Origin: an uncultured Microbulbifer sp.
Lineage (GTDB): Bacteria > Pseudomonadota > Gammaproteobacteria > Pseudomonadales > Cellvibrionaceae
Direction: 5' to 3'
Assembly (NCBI RefSeq): GCF_947498635.1
Contig: NZ_CANMKV010000004.1
Coordinates: 62,001 to 126,000 of the forward strand
DNA length: 64,000 nucleotides
Shown: positions 1 to 10,603 of the stretch, in pieces
Numbering within the stretch: position 1 is the stretch's first letter
Layout: each line of letters starts with the position of its first letter
Translations under genes and position numbers: made by a program
Notes under the pieces: model-generated
The model's input: only the letters and a program-made list of their open reading frames with translations
The model's database searches: none
What the model was told of the DNA's origin: nothing

Positions 1-1
1 G

Positions 2-181
2 CTCCGGGATCATGTGCGTTTTCGCCACGCGGTGCATTTCCTCAAAGATACCGCTCTCAGCGTTGACGGAATTTCAAGGATTTTGGATTTTTCCGACAGG
101 ACCAGCTTTACCAGTGCCTTCAAGCGCTGGACTGGAATGTCGCCAACTGGCTATCGTCGCCAGGTTCGCCAGCGCTTTTAA
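2..181 (+). CDS. AraC-family transcriptional regulator, C-terminal end (5' truncated by window edge)
   Basis: Only the last 59 codons are present; the reading frame is open from base 2 to a TAA at 179-181. The translation ends with the second helix-turn-helix of AraC/XylS regulators: a DFSDRTSFTSAFKRW segment followed by GMSPTGYRR, the usual family signature. The sensing domain lies outside the window, so ligand and targets cannot be named. It is followed by two small hairpins and then yajC on the same strand. There is no start codon in view because the gene enters from the left. Confidence 0.85.
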   Translation, partial: LRDHVRFRHAVHFLKDTALSVDGISRILDFSDRTSFTSAFKRWTGMSPTGYRRQVRQRF

Positions 182-197
182 GTGGGAATGGGTTAGG

Positions 198-249
198 CCG
201 ATCCTTTTTGGATCGGTCCGATCCGTTGCCTCAACGGGGTAAACCCGTT
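198..249 (+). terminator. Two successive stem-loops between the AraC-type gene and yajC
   Basis: The first hairpin, 198-216, is CCGATCC-TTTTT-GGATCGG with a perfect 7-bp stem. The second, 233-249, is AACGGG-GTAAA-CCCGTT with a perfect 6-bp stem. Neither is followed by a clear T-run, so simple intrinsic termination is only one reading; they could also shape the yajC leader RNA, which starts 44 bases further on. Confidence 0.4.
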
Positions 250-292
250 AGAGTTGGCGGCAATTTTATAGGCTGACTCTTTGAGGTTTTGC

Positions 293-625
293 ATGAGCTT
301 TTTTATTCCCTCTGCCATGGCACAGCAAGCAGCGCCGTCACCACAGGGCAACCCGATGATAACCCTGTTGATGTTTGCGGGTCTGTTCGCATTCATGTGG
401 TTTTTTATTATCCGCCCTCAGCGCAAGCGCCAAAAAGAGCACCAAGAGCTGGTTGGTGCCCTCAAGAAAGGGGATGAGGTGGTGATGAGTAGCGGTATGC
501 TGGGGCGTGTTGATAAAGTTGATGAGGACTACATCGTGCTGGAAGTTGCAGACAATATGTCTCTGAAGTTCCAGAAGGTGTCAGTTCATGCTGTTTTGCC
601 GAAAGGCACAATTAAAAAGATCTGA
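293..625 (+). CDS. yajC: Preprotein translocase subunit YajC
   Basis: A 110-residue protein with one N-terminal membrane segment (about residues 20-41, ending in FFIIRPQRKR), then a small basic cytoplasmic domain containing GDEVVMSSGMLGRV. This layout and the IIRPQRKRQKEH signature are typical of YajC, the small partner of SecDF in the Sec holotranslocon. I chose the ATG at 293 because TTGAGG lies six bases upstream; a TTG at 281 would add four residues. YajC normally sits between tgt and secD. Here an AraC-type regulator precedes it and an OsmC-like gene follows, with a terminator at 660-679, so this copy is monocistronic and may be a paralogue or a relocated gene. Confidence 0.9.
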   Translation: MSFFIPSAMAQQAAPSPQGNPMITLLMFAGLFAFMWFFIIRPQRKRQKEHQELVGALKKGDEVVMSSGMLGRVDKVDEDYIVLEVADNMSLKFQKVSVHAVLPKGTIKKI

Positions 626-659
626 TCACTTTGTTTTGATCTTTTATTTGTCACTTGAG

Positions 660-679
660 AGCCCGGCAGTCGCCGGGCT
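660..679 (+). terminator. Rho-independent terminator after yajC
   Basis: Perfect 8-bp stem AGCCCGGC / GCCGGGCT with an AGTC loop, followed by TTCTCG. It lies 35 bases past the yajC stop and separates yajC from the next gene. Confidence 0.7.
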
Positions 680-756
680 TTCTCGTATTTGCCAGTTTGA
701 TTTTTATAGGCGATGTTCTAGGTTTATTGGTGTAGGAAAACTTATAGGAAATACCT

Positions 757-1347
757 ATGCCAAACAGTAGTCAAGATAAGCCGGGGGCCGCTATTGTCAG
801 AAAAGTAAAGGCCCTTCCTGGACTATCAAAAATTCAAGTGGGCATCCCGGATAGGAAAGAGGGCGGCTTTCATTTTCAAGTAAACCTCTCTGCTGAGGCT
901 ACTTTGGGGGAGGGATTCCTGAAAACTGCTACGGTCCAGGCCAACGTGCCGGGGTGTGGGGCTTTTGAATTACTGTGTGACGAGGGCACTATCATTGGAG
1001 GTAAAGATAGCGCACCGGCGCCACTGGATTACCTGTCAGCGGGCATCGCTTTTTGTTTTCTTAGTCATCTATCTATCTATATCGACCAGACAAAACTCAA
1101 CATTGAAAGTGTTCAAGTTGAGCAGCAGATGCGTTTCAAGGCTGCGGTTTACAAGATGCAAGAAGTTGTAGAGGCGCCTCATAGGGGTATTTGTGAGGGG
1201 ATAGATACTGTTGTCTTTATAAAATCTGATGAGCCTAGGGAAGTGGTTGAGAAAATGATGTCTGTTTGCCAGGCTGCCTGTATGGGGCTGCAAACTGCGA
1301 TGAATGCTGTTCCCGTTAAGATGACATTAGTTTACAACAAGCCCTAG
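757..1347 (+). CDS. OsmC/Ohr-superfamily protein
   Basis: 196 residues. The central segment APLDYLSAGIAFC (Cys100) corresponds to the P-x-E-x-L-L-A-A-x-x-x-C helix of OsmC-like proteins. The C-terminal CQAAC (Cys171, Cys175) followed by MGLQTAMNAVPVKMTLVYN matches the second conserved cysteine region. OsmC/Ohr proteins reduce organic hydroperoxides through two cysteines; several relatives have no known substrate. Residues 1-35 are not part of the core domain. The ATG at 757 is preceded by TAGGA. It is a single gene between the yajC terminator and the PLP enzyme. The fold family is well supported; peroxidase activity is not shown by the sequence alone. Confidence 0.7.
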   Translation: MPNSSQDKPGAAIVRKVKALPGLSKIQVGIPDRKEGGFHFQVNLSAEATLGEGFLKTATVQANVPGCGAFELLCDEGTIIGGKDSAPAPLDYLSAGIAFCFLSHLSIYIDQTKLNIESVQVEQQMRFKAAVYKMQEVVEAPHRGICEGIDTVVFIKSDEPREVVEKMMSVCQAACMGLQTAMNAVPVKMTLVYNKP

Positions 1348-1424
1348 AGGTCACTTATTTCTGGAAAGTGTCAGTTAGGCAGGGTTCCCAAACTCTAATC
1401 CCGCTATTCTAAGTGGAGTTTTCT

Positions 1425-2450
1425 GTGTCTGAAAGCTTGCCAATCCCTTTGCCCAGTCGCTTACGCCTGGCTCACCTTCCCACGCCTCTGCAGCCTCTTG
1501 ATCGAATCAGTGAGCGCCACTCTTTTCCTTATGGTGGGCCGAGGATATGGGTGAAAAGGGATGATCTGACAGAGTCTGGGATGTCCGGCAATAAATTGCG
1601 CAAACTTGAGTTTGTTGCGGCTGAAGCACTTGGTCAGGAGTGCGATACCCTCATCACTTGCGGGGGTGTTCAGTCCAATCACTGTCGCACCACAGCGCTT
1701 GTCGGAGCGCGTCTGGGATTTAAGGTTCATCTATTGTTACGCGGTGAGCGAGATGCTGCGATAGATGGAAACCTGCTGTTGGATCACCTTGCTGGTGCAG
1801 ATGTAACTATCTACCCACCTTCGGAATACACTGGAAATTTGGGCCGGATTTTTACTCATTGGCGTGAGCGTTACACTGCGCTGGGGCGCCGTGCATTTTG
1901 CATACCCACCGGAGCCAGTGATGGTCTGGGCATTTGGGGTTATCTGGCCGCCTCAATGGAGTTAATGCAGGATTGCCGTGCCCAGGGCTTTGTGCCCGAT
2001 CATATAGTTTGTGCGACTGGCAGCGGAGGAACCCAGGCCGGGTTGACATTAGGCTGCCAGTTGCTTGAGGTAGAAAGCAGGGTTACTGGATATGCAGTGT
2101 GTGACAATGCAGCATACTTTCAGAACAAGGTTCGCGAAGATATTCGCCACTGGGTGGACCTTACGGAATGCAGTGTTGATTTGGCATCCCTTACAATTAA
2201 TGTTAATGCGAACTATATGGGGCCAGGGTATGGGGAGGCGGGCCCAGAGGTCTATCAAACAATAAATAAGGTGGCGAATCTCGAGGGACTTTTATTGGAC
2301 CCGGTCTATACCGGTAAAGCGTTCCATGGGCTTTTACAGGAACTTGGCAAGGGCCGTTATTCGGGCTGTAGCAACTTGGTATTTGTGCATTCGGGAGGGC
2401 AATTCGCTTTGTTTCCCCATCGTGACAATTTCTCATTTAGCGGGGTTTAG
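1425..2450 (+). CDS. PLP-dependent D-cysteine desulfhydrase / ACC deaminase family enzyme
   Basis: About 341 residues of fold-type II (tryptophan synthase beta-like) PLP enzyme. The Schiff-base lysine is in SGNKLRKLEF and the substrate loop is CGGVQSNHCRTTA. The phosphate-binding glycine loop is ATGSGGTQAG and the C-terminal VFVHSGGQFALF closes the active site. The family includes D-cysteine desulfhydrase (DcyD) and 1-aminocyclopropane-1-carboxylate deaminase; I cannot separate these by eye. I favour the GTG at 1425, with TGGAG six bases upstream, over the in-frame GTG at 1413. The downstream gene is a Na+/amino-acid symporter, which suggests uptake followed by deamination of an amino acid. 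Confidence 0.82.
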   Translation: MSESLPIPLPSRLRLAHLPTPLQPLDRISERHSFPYGGPRIWVKRDDLTESGMSGNKLRKLEFVAAEALGQECDTLITCGGVQSNHCRTTALVGARLGFKVHLLLRGERDAAIDGNLLLDHLAGADVTIYPPSEYTGNLGRIFTHWRERYTALGRRAFCIPTGASDGLGIWGYLAASMELMQDCRAQGFVPDHIVCATGSGGTQAGLTLGCQLLEVESRVTGYAVCDNAAYFQNKVREDIRHWVDLTECSVDLASLTINVNANYMGPGYGEAGPEVYQTINKVANLEGLLLDPVYTGKAFHGLLQELGKGRYSGCSNLVFVHSGGQFALFPHRDNFSFSGV

Positions 2451-2558
2451 GCCCCATTACTGTTCTAGTGCTGCGGAAGCTGCTAACCTGCGCAACAAAT
2501 TGCGGCTACTGCTGTATATAAAACAATCAGAATTAGATCAGAGAAGTGGGGGGTTAGT

Positions 2559-4217
2559 TTGGATTCCTTTAATCAGCTACTACTGTCATTGGACGGTGTG
2601 CTCGGTTCAGCGCCTTGGTTCCCCTGGGTGTTGCTCGGGGTAGGTTTCTTTTTCACTATCTATTTAGGGTTTCCACAAATCCGCTACTTTGGACATGCAA
2701 TCAAGATTGTTCAGGGTAAATACGATAAACCCAGTGACCCCGGTGATACTTCTCACTTCCAGGCATTGGCCACGGCTCTTTCCGGGACTGTGGGTACCGG
2801 TAACATTGGTGGTGTGGGTCTTGCTATCTTCCTGGGCGGCCCAGCCGCGCTTTTCTGGATGTGGATGACCGCCTTCCTTGGTATGACAACCAAGTTTGTT
2901 GAGGTCACACTTTCACACAAGTACCGTATCAAGGCAGCAGACGGCTACTATGCCGGTGGCCCCATGTTCTATATGGAGCGCCGCCTCAATATGAAATGGT
3001 TGGCGGTGCTATTTGCCATTGCCACAGTGATCTGTTCCTTTGGTACTGGAAGCCTCCCTCAGGTAAACAATATTGCCCAGGCAATGCATGATTCCTTTGG
3101 TATTGAGAAAGCGCTTACCGGTGGTGTGCTCGCAATACTGCTGGGTATGGTCATCATTGGTGGGATCACTCGGATCGCCAAGGTAACCTCCACAATTGTT
3201 CCCACTATGGCATTGATTTATGTGGTTGGTGCCTTAGGTGTGATCATCTATAACTACGAGAATATTCTTCCATCTTTTGCTGCTGTGTTCCGCGATGCCT
3301 TTTCTGGTAGTGCCGCGGTTGGTGGCTTCCTGGGTGCCAGCTTTGCCTATGCTTTTAACCGCGGTGTGAATAGAGGGCTCTTCTCGAATGAAGCGGGCCA
3401 AGGTTCCGCGCCTATTGCCCACGCCGCCGCGCGTGCCGATGAGCCGGTTTCAGAGGGGATGGTCTCTCTGCTCGAACCATTTATCGATACCATCATTATT
3501 TGTACCTTAACTGGCTTGGTGATCTTGTCTTCTGGTGTTTGGAGTGAGAAGCACGAGAACTTATTTGAAGGTGCGGACACTTATGTCGTCGAAGGGCGTT
3601 ACGAAGAAAGTAATCCGGAGGAAGTTAAGCAGTTGTTTAACTACCTGAGCAGTCAGCCCAGTGATGTGAAGCCCTATAACGGTTCAGTGGTGGTCACGGA
3701 TGGACAGCCGCTCAATGTCCAGGACTTTACCCTGATCCATGCTCGCTCTATTGCTGAGGATCTGAATTTTAAAGTTGGAGAGGATGAATTTAGCGGTGTT
3801 CTCAATGTTGTAGATGGGAAGTTTGCCAACGAAAAAGTGGAAATTTGGGGTAAATCCTTGGTTCACTCTGTGGCGCTGACGAATAAAGCATTCCAGCGTG
3901 GCTACTTTGGTGAATACGGCGGGTTGATCGTGACCCTTGGTATTCTTCTGTTTGCTTTCTCAACTGCGATTGCCTGGTCTTACTATGGTGACCGCTCCAT
4001 GATTTACCTGTTTGGCCCCAAAGCGGTGATGCCTTATAGGATCGTGTATGTGATAGCTTTTTTCTGGGCGGCGATTGAGGATACAACCGTGATTTGGAAC
4101 CTGTCCGCCGTAGCCATCGTGATTATGACGCTACCTAACCTGTTTGGTATTACGATATTGGCTAAAGAAATGAAGGACTCGGTGAAGGATTACTGGAAGG
4201 ATCCCAGCCATAAATAA
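2559..4217 (+). CDS. AGCS-family alanine/glycine:sodium symporter
   Basis: 552 residues, multi-pass inner-membrane carrier. Signatures include [20 protein letters not shown] (about 77-95), [11 protein letters not shown], and [25 protein letters not shown] (about 268-292). These define the alanine or glycine:cation symporter family, which imports small neutral amino acids with Na+. The start is TTG at 2559, with a G-rich TGGGGGG ahead; the next in-frame ATG would remove the first helix. Most family members have about 450-490 residues. The extra length is a hydrophilic insertion of roughly 100 residues (about 330-435) between two late membrane segments. Ends in a strong terminator shared with the convergent protease gene. 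Confidence 0.88.
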   Translation: MDSFNQLLLSLDGVLGSAPWFPWVLLGVGFFFTIYLGFPQIRYFGHAIKIVQGKYDKPSDPGDTSHFQALATALSGTVGTGNIGGVGLAIFLGGPAALFWMWMTAFLGMTTKFVEVTLSHKYRIKAADGYYAGGPMFYMERRLNMKWLAVLFAIATVICSFGTGSLPQVNNIAQAMHDSFGIEKALTGGVLAILLGMVIIGGITRIAKVTSTIVPTMALIYVVGALGVIIYNYENILPSFAAVFRDAFSGSAAVGGFLGASFAYAFNRGVNRGLFSNEAGQGSAPIAHAAARADEPVSEGMVSLLEPFIDTIIICTLTGLVILSSGVWSEKHENLFEGADTYVVEGRYEESNPEEVKQLFNYLSSQPSDVKPYNGSVVVTDGQPLNVQDFTLIHARSIAEDLNFKVGEDEFSGVLNVVDGKFANEKVEIWGKSLVHSVALTNKAFQRGYFGEYGGLIVTLGILLFAFSTAIAWSYYGDRSMIYLFGPKAVMPYRIVYVIAFFWAAIEDTTVIWNLSAVAIVIMTLPNLFGITILAKEMKDSVKDYWKDPSHK

Positions 4218-4249
4218 CAGGGGTTCACCAAACGCCCCGTGGCAAAAAC

Positions 4250-4279
4250 AAAAAAGGCAGCCAATTGGCTGCCTTTTTT
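4250..4279. terminator. Bidirectional Rho-independent terminator
   Basis: AAAAAAGGCAGCC-AATT-GGCTGCCTTTTTT, fully palindromic. It lies 32 bases after the symporter stop on + and 61 bases after the protease stop on -, so it can end both convergent transcripts. Confidence 0.92.
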
Positions 4280-4340
4280 GATGCCTGGGTCAGCTGGTGT
4301 GTCTGCTGACTCAGGTTATCTATGCGCTTAGCAAAACAGC

Positions 4341-6907
<2,567 letters not shown>

Positions 6908-8242
6908 CTACACGTTAAGAAGAAGATATTCCCGCTCCCAGGAGCTGATGACTCGGTTAAATTCTTCGTACTCATCACGCTTGATTGCACTCCATGCTTT
7001 TACGAATTTTTTGCCAAACATTTCTGCAGCGGCTTCACACTCGGTTAAAAGATTGAGCGCGTGTTCCTGTGTGCGTGGGAGAGTGATCGCTTCTTTGGAG
7101 CAGTCGCCCTGATAAGGTGCGCTGGGTGCCACTTTATTAATCATACCCAGATAACCGCAGGCGAGAGAGGCGGCAATGGCGAGGTAGGGGTTACAGTCGG
7201 CGCCGGGAAAACGGTTTTCCAGTCTTTTTCCTTGTGGTGAACTGTCCGGAACTCTAAGTCCTGTGGTGCGATTGTCATAGCCCCAGTGCAAGCTGGTAGG
7301 GGCCGCCATTTCCGGAGTGAAGCGCCGGTAGGAATTTACGTTTGGGGCTAGAAAGCTAATAAATCCAGGGGTGTACTCCTGCATGCCGCCAATAAAATTT
7401 AGGAAGGTATCGTTTTCTTTGCCGTGACTGTCGACAAAAATATTTTTTCCGGTTTTTATATCGACAATACTTTGGTGTAAGTGCAGTGCGCTGCCCGGCT
7501 CATCTTCCATGGGTTTGGCCATAAAGGTGGCATAGATGCCGTGGCGAAGGGCAGTTTCACGGACTGTGCGTTTAAAAGTAAAAACCTGATCGGCGAGATG
7601 TAATGGATCCCCGTGAAGGAAATTTATTTCCATCTGTGCGGTCCCTGACTCATGAATCAGGGTATCGACATCCAGGCCCTGCGCCTCACAAAAATTATAC
7701 ATGTCGTCGATAATAGGTTCGTATTCATTGGCGGCATCAATGCTATAGGATTGTCTGGTTTTTTCTGTACGGCCGGATCTTCCTACGGGCGCTGAGAGCT
7801 TTTCATCCGGATCCAGGTTGCGTTTGACCAGGTAGAATTCCACTTCTGGAGCGACAACCGGTTTCCATCCTTGCGCTTTGTATTTTTCCAAAACAAATTT
7901 GAGAATATTCCGCGTGCTAATCGGATGAGGTTGACCATCGCGGGTATAACAATCATGAATAATTTGAGCAGTGGGATCATTGGCCCAGGGGTTAAGTCGA
8001 ACAGAATCGGGATCGGGTACCAATAACATATCGGTATCGGCAGGATCTACTAGCTCATTGTGTTCATCGACAAAATCACCGGTGACGGTTTGTACAAGGA
8101 TGCTCTCGGGCAGGCGGCTATCCTGGGTGAGAAACTTGTCCGTGGGGGTAAATTTACCCCTGGCGTTGCCCGACATATCTGGTACCAAGCACTCCACCTC
8201 GGCAATATCATGCTCGGCGAGCCAATTTGTAATCTTGTCCAT
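6908..8242 (-). CDS. puuA: Glutamine synthetase family protein, probable gamma-glutamylpolyamine synthetase (PuuA-like)
   Basis: 444 residues with the glutamine synthetase catalytic fold: EVEFYLV (metal-binding Glu), HESGTAQMEINF, the ATP-site region GSALHLHQS, and NRTTGLRVP ... ENRFPGADCNPYLAIAA. The absence of the GlnA adenylylation-site region and the neighbouring PuuB-like oxidase point to the GlnA-like group that gamma-glutamylates putrescine or another amine using ATP. It is divergent from puuB across 303 bases. Assignment to polyamine rather than another amine (for example ethanolamine or an amino acid) is inference from this pairing. Confidence 0.78.
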   Translation of the reverse strand: MDKITNWLAEHDIAEVECLVPDMSGNARGKFTPTDKFLTQDSRLPESILVQTVTGDFVDEHNELVDPADTDMLLVPDPDSVRLNPWANDPTAQIIHDCYTRDGQPHPISTRNILKFVLEKYKAQGWKPVVAPEVEFYLVKRNLDPDEKLSAPVGRSGRTEKTRQSYSIDAANEYEPIIDDMYNFCEAQGLDVDTLIHESGTAQMEINFLHGDPLHLADQVFTFKRTVRETALRHGIYATFMAKPMEDEPGSALHLHQSIVDIKTGKNIFVDSHGKENDTFLNFIGGMQEYTPGFISFLAPNVNSYRRFTPEMAAPTSLHWGYDNRTTGLRVPDSSPQGKRLENRFPGADCNPYLAIAASLACGYLGMINKVAPSAPYQGDCSKEAITLPRTQEHALNLLTECEAAAEMFGKKFVKAWSAIKRDEYEEFNRVISSWEREYLLLNV

Positions 8243-8312
8243 TCGGTTGTTTTACCTAGTGTGATCCAATCTAAAGGTTGCTCCAGTATATGCCTGACTC
8301 TCTCAGTTGCGG

Positions 8313-8351
8313 TAGCTGGGTAGCTGGGTAGCTGGGTAGTTGGGAGTTGGG
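8313..8351 (+). repeat. Octanucleotide tandem repeat TAGCTGGG in the puuA-puuB divergent region
   Basis: Three exact head-to-tail copies of TAGCTGGG (8313-8336), one copy with a single change (TAGTTGGG, 8337-8344) and a degenerate AGTTGGG tail (8345-8351). It sits in the 303-base region (8243-8545) between the divergent puuA- and puuB-like genes, about 70 bases upstream of the puuA start. The rest of that region shows no ORF or further clear signal beyond a likely puuB leader. Confidence 0.85.
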
Positions 8352-8545
8352 CAGTGCCTTGGTAGGCCCAGGTTGTGGGGTTGCTTAAGTGTGTCTGAAA
8401 ACGGTTTTGAAAGGGACTGTGAAAGGAGTGCTGGACTAGGATCTGGAATAGGGGGTAAAAGCGAATTACCATTCGACAATTCTCGGGGCTTGAGCATTCT
8501 TTGTCTGAATCCCCGACCGGCTCAACGCCTTAAAGGGCTATATCA

Positions 8546-9835
8546 ATGAATACCATACCTGGGTATACAAATTCCTATTATTCCGCGAGTGCCAATTTAC
8601 AATCTTTGTACCCCCAGTTAGAGGGGGATAAGGAGGCGGATGTTTGCGTGATTGGGGCTGGCTATACTGGTCTCTCTACGGCGTTGCACTTAGCTGAACG
8701 AGGTTACAAGGTAGCTGTATTGGAGGCGGAACGAGCGGCTTGGGGAGCCTCTGGACGCAATGGGGGGCATGTGGGTGTAGGGCAGCGGCGCTGCCAGAGT
8801 GAGCTGGAAGAAATGTTCGGGCTCGATATTGCTAAAAGGCTTTGGCAGTTCAGTCTTGAGGCGGTGCAACTGGTTGAGCAATTAATCGGTAAATACCAAA
8901 TAAATTGCGACTTGAAGCGCGGCATAATGCACCTTGCCGCCAAGCCTAGTCATGACAATTATCTGCGCGAGGAAGCCGAGCTACTCCGGGAGCGTTATGG
9001 TTACTCTGGTGTGCGTTATGCGGATGAGCAGGAAGTGGGTGGCCTTGTGGGTACCCGGCGATACCTGGGAGGGCAAATTGACAGCGGTTCACTACATTTG
9101 CATCCCCTGAACTACGGCCTGGGGCTGGCGGCCGCCTGTGCTGGCGCCGGGGTTGCGCTTTTTGAGCAAAGCCGGGTAACGGGATATCGGAGTGGGCGCC
9201 CCTGTAGTGTTGAAACAGCCAGGGGGCGGGTGAAGGCACGCAATATTGTATTGGCTTGCAACGGCTACCTCGGAAATCTCGAGCCCCGCTTAGCCGGTAA
9301 AATTATGCCGATTAATAACTTTGTCCTGGCAACTGAGCCCTTGTCCGAACCCTTTGCGCAGAAACTGATCGCTAATGATTACGCGGTTCAGGACACGCTC
9401 TTTGTCATCAATTACTGGAAACTCTCTGGTGATAACCGCCTGATTTTTGGTGGTGGAGAAAATTATACGACCCGCTTTCCCGCCGATATCCGCAAGTTTG
9501 TGCGAAAAAATATGCTGAAAGTGTATCCGCAGCTGGAAAAGACCCGCATTGATTATGGTTGGGGAGGCACTCTGGCCATCACTATGAATCGCATGCCGCA
9601 TATGGGGAGATTGGAGCCCAATATCTACTACAGCCAGGGTTATTCTGGCCATGGGGTGCCGACGGCCACCTTTGCCGGCAAGTTGCTTGCGGAAGTGATT
9701 GCAGGGACTGAGGAGCGCTTCGATATTATGGCGAGGATCCCGACCGATACATTTCCTGGGGGCACACTACTGCGTTGGCCGGGGTTGGTGCTGGGGATGC
9801 TGTACCACAGCCTGCTCGATAGGTTTGGGCACTGA
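8546..9835 (+). CDS. puuB: FAD-dependent amine oxidoreductase, probable gamma-glutamylpolyamine oxidase (PuuB-like)
   Basis: 429 residues of the DAO (D-amino-acid oxidase-like) family. The N-terminal dinucleotide motif is VCVIGAGYTGLSTALHLAE (about 33-51), followed by the FAD-contacting WGASGRNGGHV. The C-terminal YSGHGVPTATFAGKLLAE closes the FAD site. This set, with a leading NSYY segment, is typical of gamma-glutamylputrescine oxidases, which oxidise the amine made by PuuA to the aldehyde with release of ammonia and H2O2. It is divergent from the puuA-like gene, which supports a joint role. The later pathway genes (aldehyde dehydrogenase, PuuD hydrolase) are not next to it. Confidence 0.8.
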   Translation: MNTIPGYTNSYYSASANLQSLYPQLEGDKEADVCVIGAGYTGLSTALHLAERGYKVAVLEAERAAWGASGRNGGHVGVGQRRCQSELEEMFGLDIAKRLWQFSLEAVQLVEQLIGKYQINCDLKRGIMHLAAKPSHDNYLREEAELLRERYGYSGVRYADEQEVGGLVGTRRYLGGQIDSGSLHLHPLNYGLGLAAACAGAGVALFEQSRVTGYRSGRPCSVETARGRVKARNIVLACNGYLGNLEPRLAGKIMPINNFVLATEPLSEPFAQKLIANDYAVQDTLFVINYWKLSGDNRLIFGGGENYTTRFPADIRKFVRKNMLKVYPQLEKTRIDYGWGGTLAITMNRMPHMGRLEPNIYYSQGYSGHGVPTATFAGKLLAEVIAGTEERFDIMARIPTDTFPGGTLLRWPGLVLGMLYHSLLDRFGH

Positions 9836-9892
9836 TTGGACTTCTTCGGAGTCCTATTCTGAGCTGAAATAGATAGCTGGTTTGGTGGTAAT

Positions 9893-10603
9893 ATGCCCAG
9901 AGTTGCAATTGGGAACCCGATCTTGTCCAACGCCGAACAGCAAAAACGTAAAAGTCAGCTCTCCCCTCGCCGTGAACCAGTACAGGCCCGTGCACGGGCT
10001 CGGGCACGGCAGATTCTCGATGTCACCGGGCGCCTCCTCGAAGAGGTGGGTCTCAATGATCTGACCACTATTCTGATTGCGCGAAAGCTCGATATTTCGG
10101 TGGGTTCCCTCTATCACTACTTCCCCAATAAGCATGCGATTCTCTACGCAATGGGTGAGCAATGGCTTGCCAGTATCAATACGGTGATGCGTGAATTGGC
10201 CGAGCTCAACCTTGAAGGCATGGCACTTGAGGCTTTTATCGAGGCGCTTACCGGGCGCCTGCTGTCTGTGTACCGTGAACAGTGCGGTTTGTTGCCGCTG
10301 GTACAGGCCATGTGGGGGATTCCCGAGCTGCATGAGCTGGATGAATGCCACGATGAATTGGTGATCGGGCACTTGGTGGATATCTTCCGGCGCCTTGGCT
10401 TTGCCTGTCCGGCCAATGAACTGAATCGTCTTGGCAGACTCACCTTGGAAACGTGCCACGCACTGTTGCTGGTTGTTGTCAATCAGGCGGAAATTCGGGC
10501 TTATCGTACCCGCCAAGACCTGCAGCGGATGCTGCTCACCTTGCTCAGTAACAGGCGCAGTGATAGTAGTCCCGAAGGGCTCAGCGATGTGGAGGCCCCC
10601 TGA
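9893..10603 (+). CDS. TetR/AcrR-family transcriptional regulator
   Basis: 236 residues. After a basic N-terminal tail rich in Arg, the TetR helix-turn-helix covers about 38-85, with the recognition segment KLDISVGSLYHYFPNKHAIL being characteristic. The C-terminal ligand-binding half is helical and gives no clue to the ligand. It starts at ATG 9893 after GGTGG. Its TGA overlaps the ATG of the 5'-nucleotidase by one base (TGATG), so the two genes are probably translationally coupled and regulated together. It lies downstream of the puuB-like gene, 57 bases away, but belongs more clearly with the nucleotidase. Confidence 0.9.
   Translation: MPRVAIGNPILSNAEQQKRKSQLSPRREPVQARARARARQILDVTGRLLEEVGLNDLTTILIARKLDISVGSLYHYFPNKHAILYAMGEQWLASINTVMRELAELNLEGMALEAFIEALTGRLLSVYREQCGLLPLVQAMWGIPELHELDECHDELVIGHLVDIFRRLGFACPANELNRLGRLTLETCHALLLVVVNQAEIRAYRTRQDLQRMLLTLLSNRRSDSSPEGLSDVEAP

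Noticed and set aside
1413-1424. GTG at 1413 as start of the PLP enzyme
   Set aside because: The TGGAG motif overlaps and follows this codon, which suits the GTG at 1425 better. The alternative cannot be fully excluded.
8313-8351. CRISPR-like array
   Set aside because: The repeats are 8 bases and directly adjacent, with no spacers; they form a simple tandem repeat.
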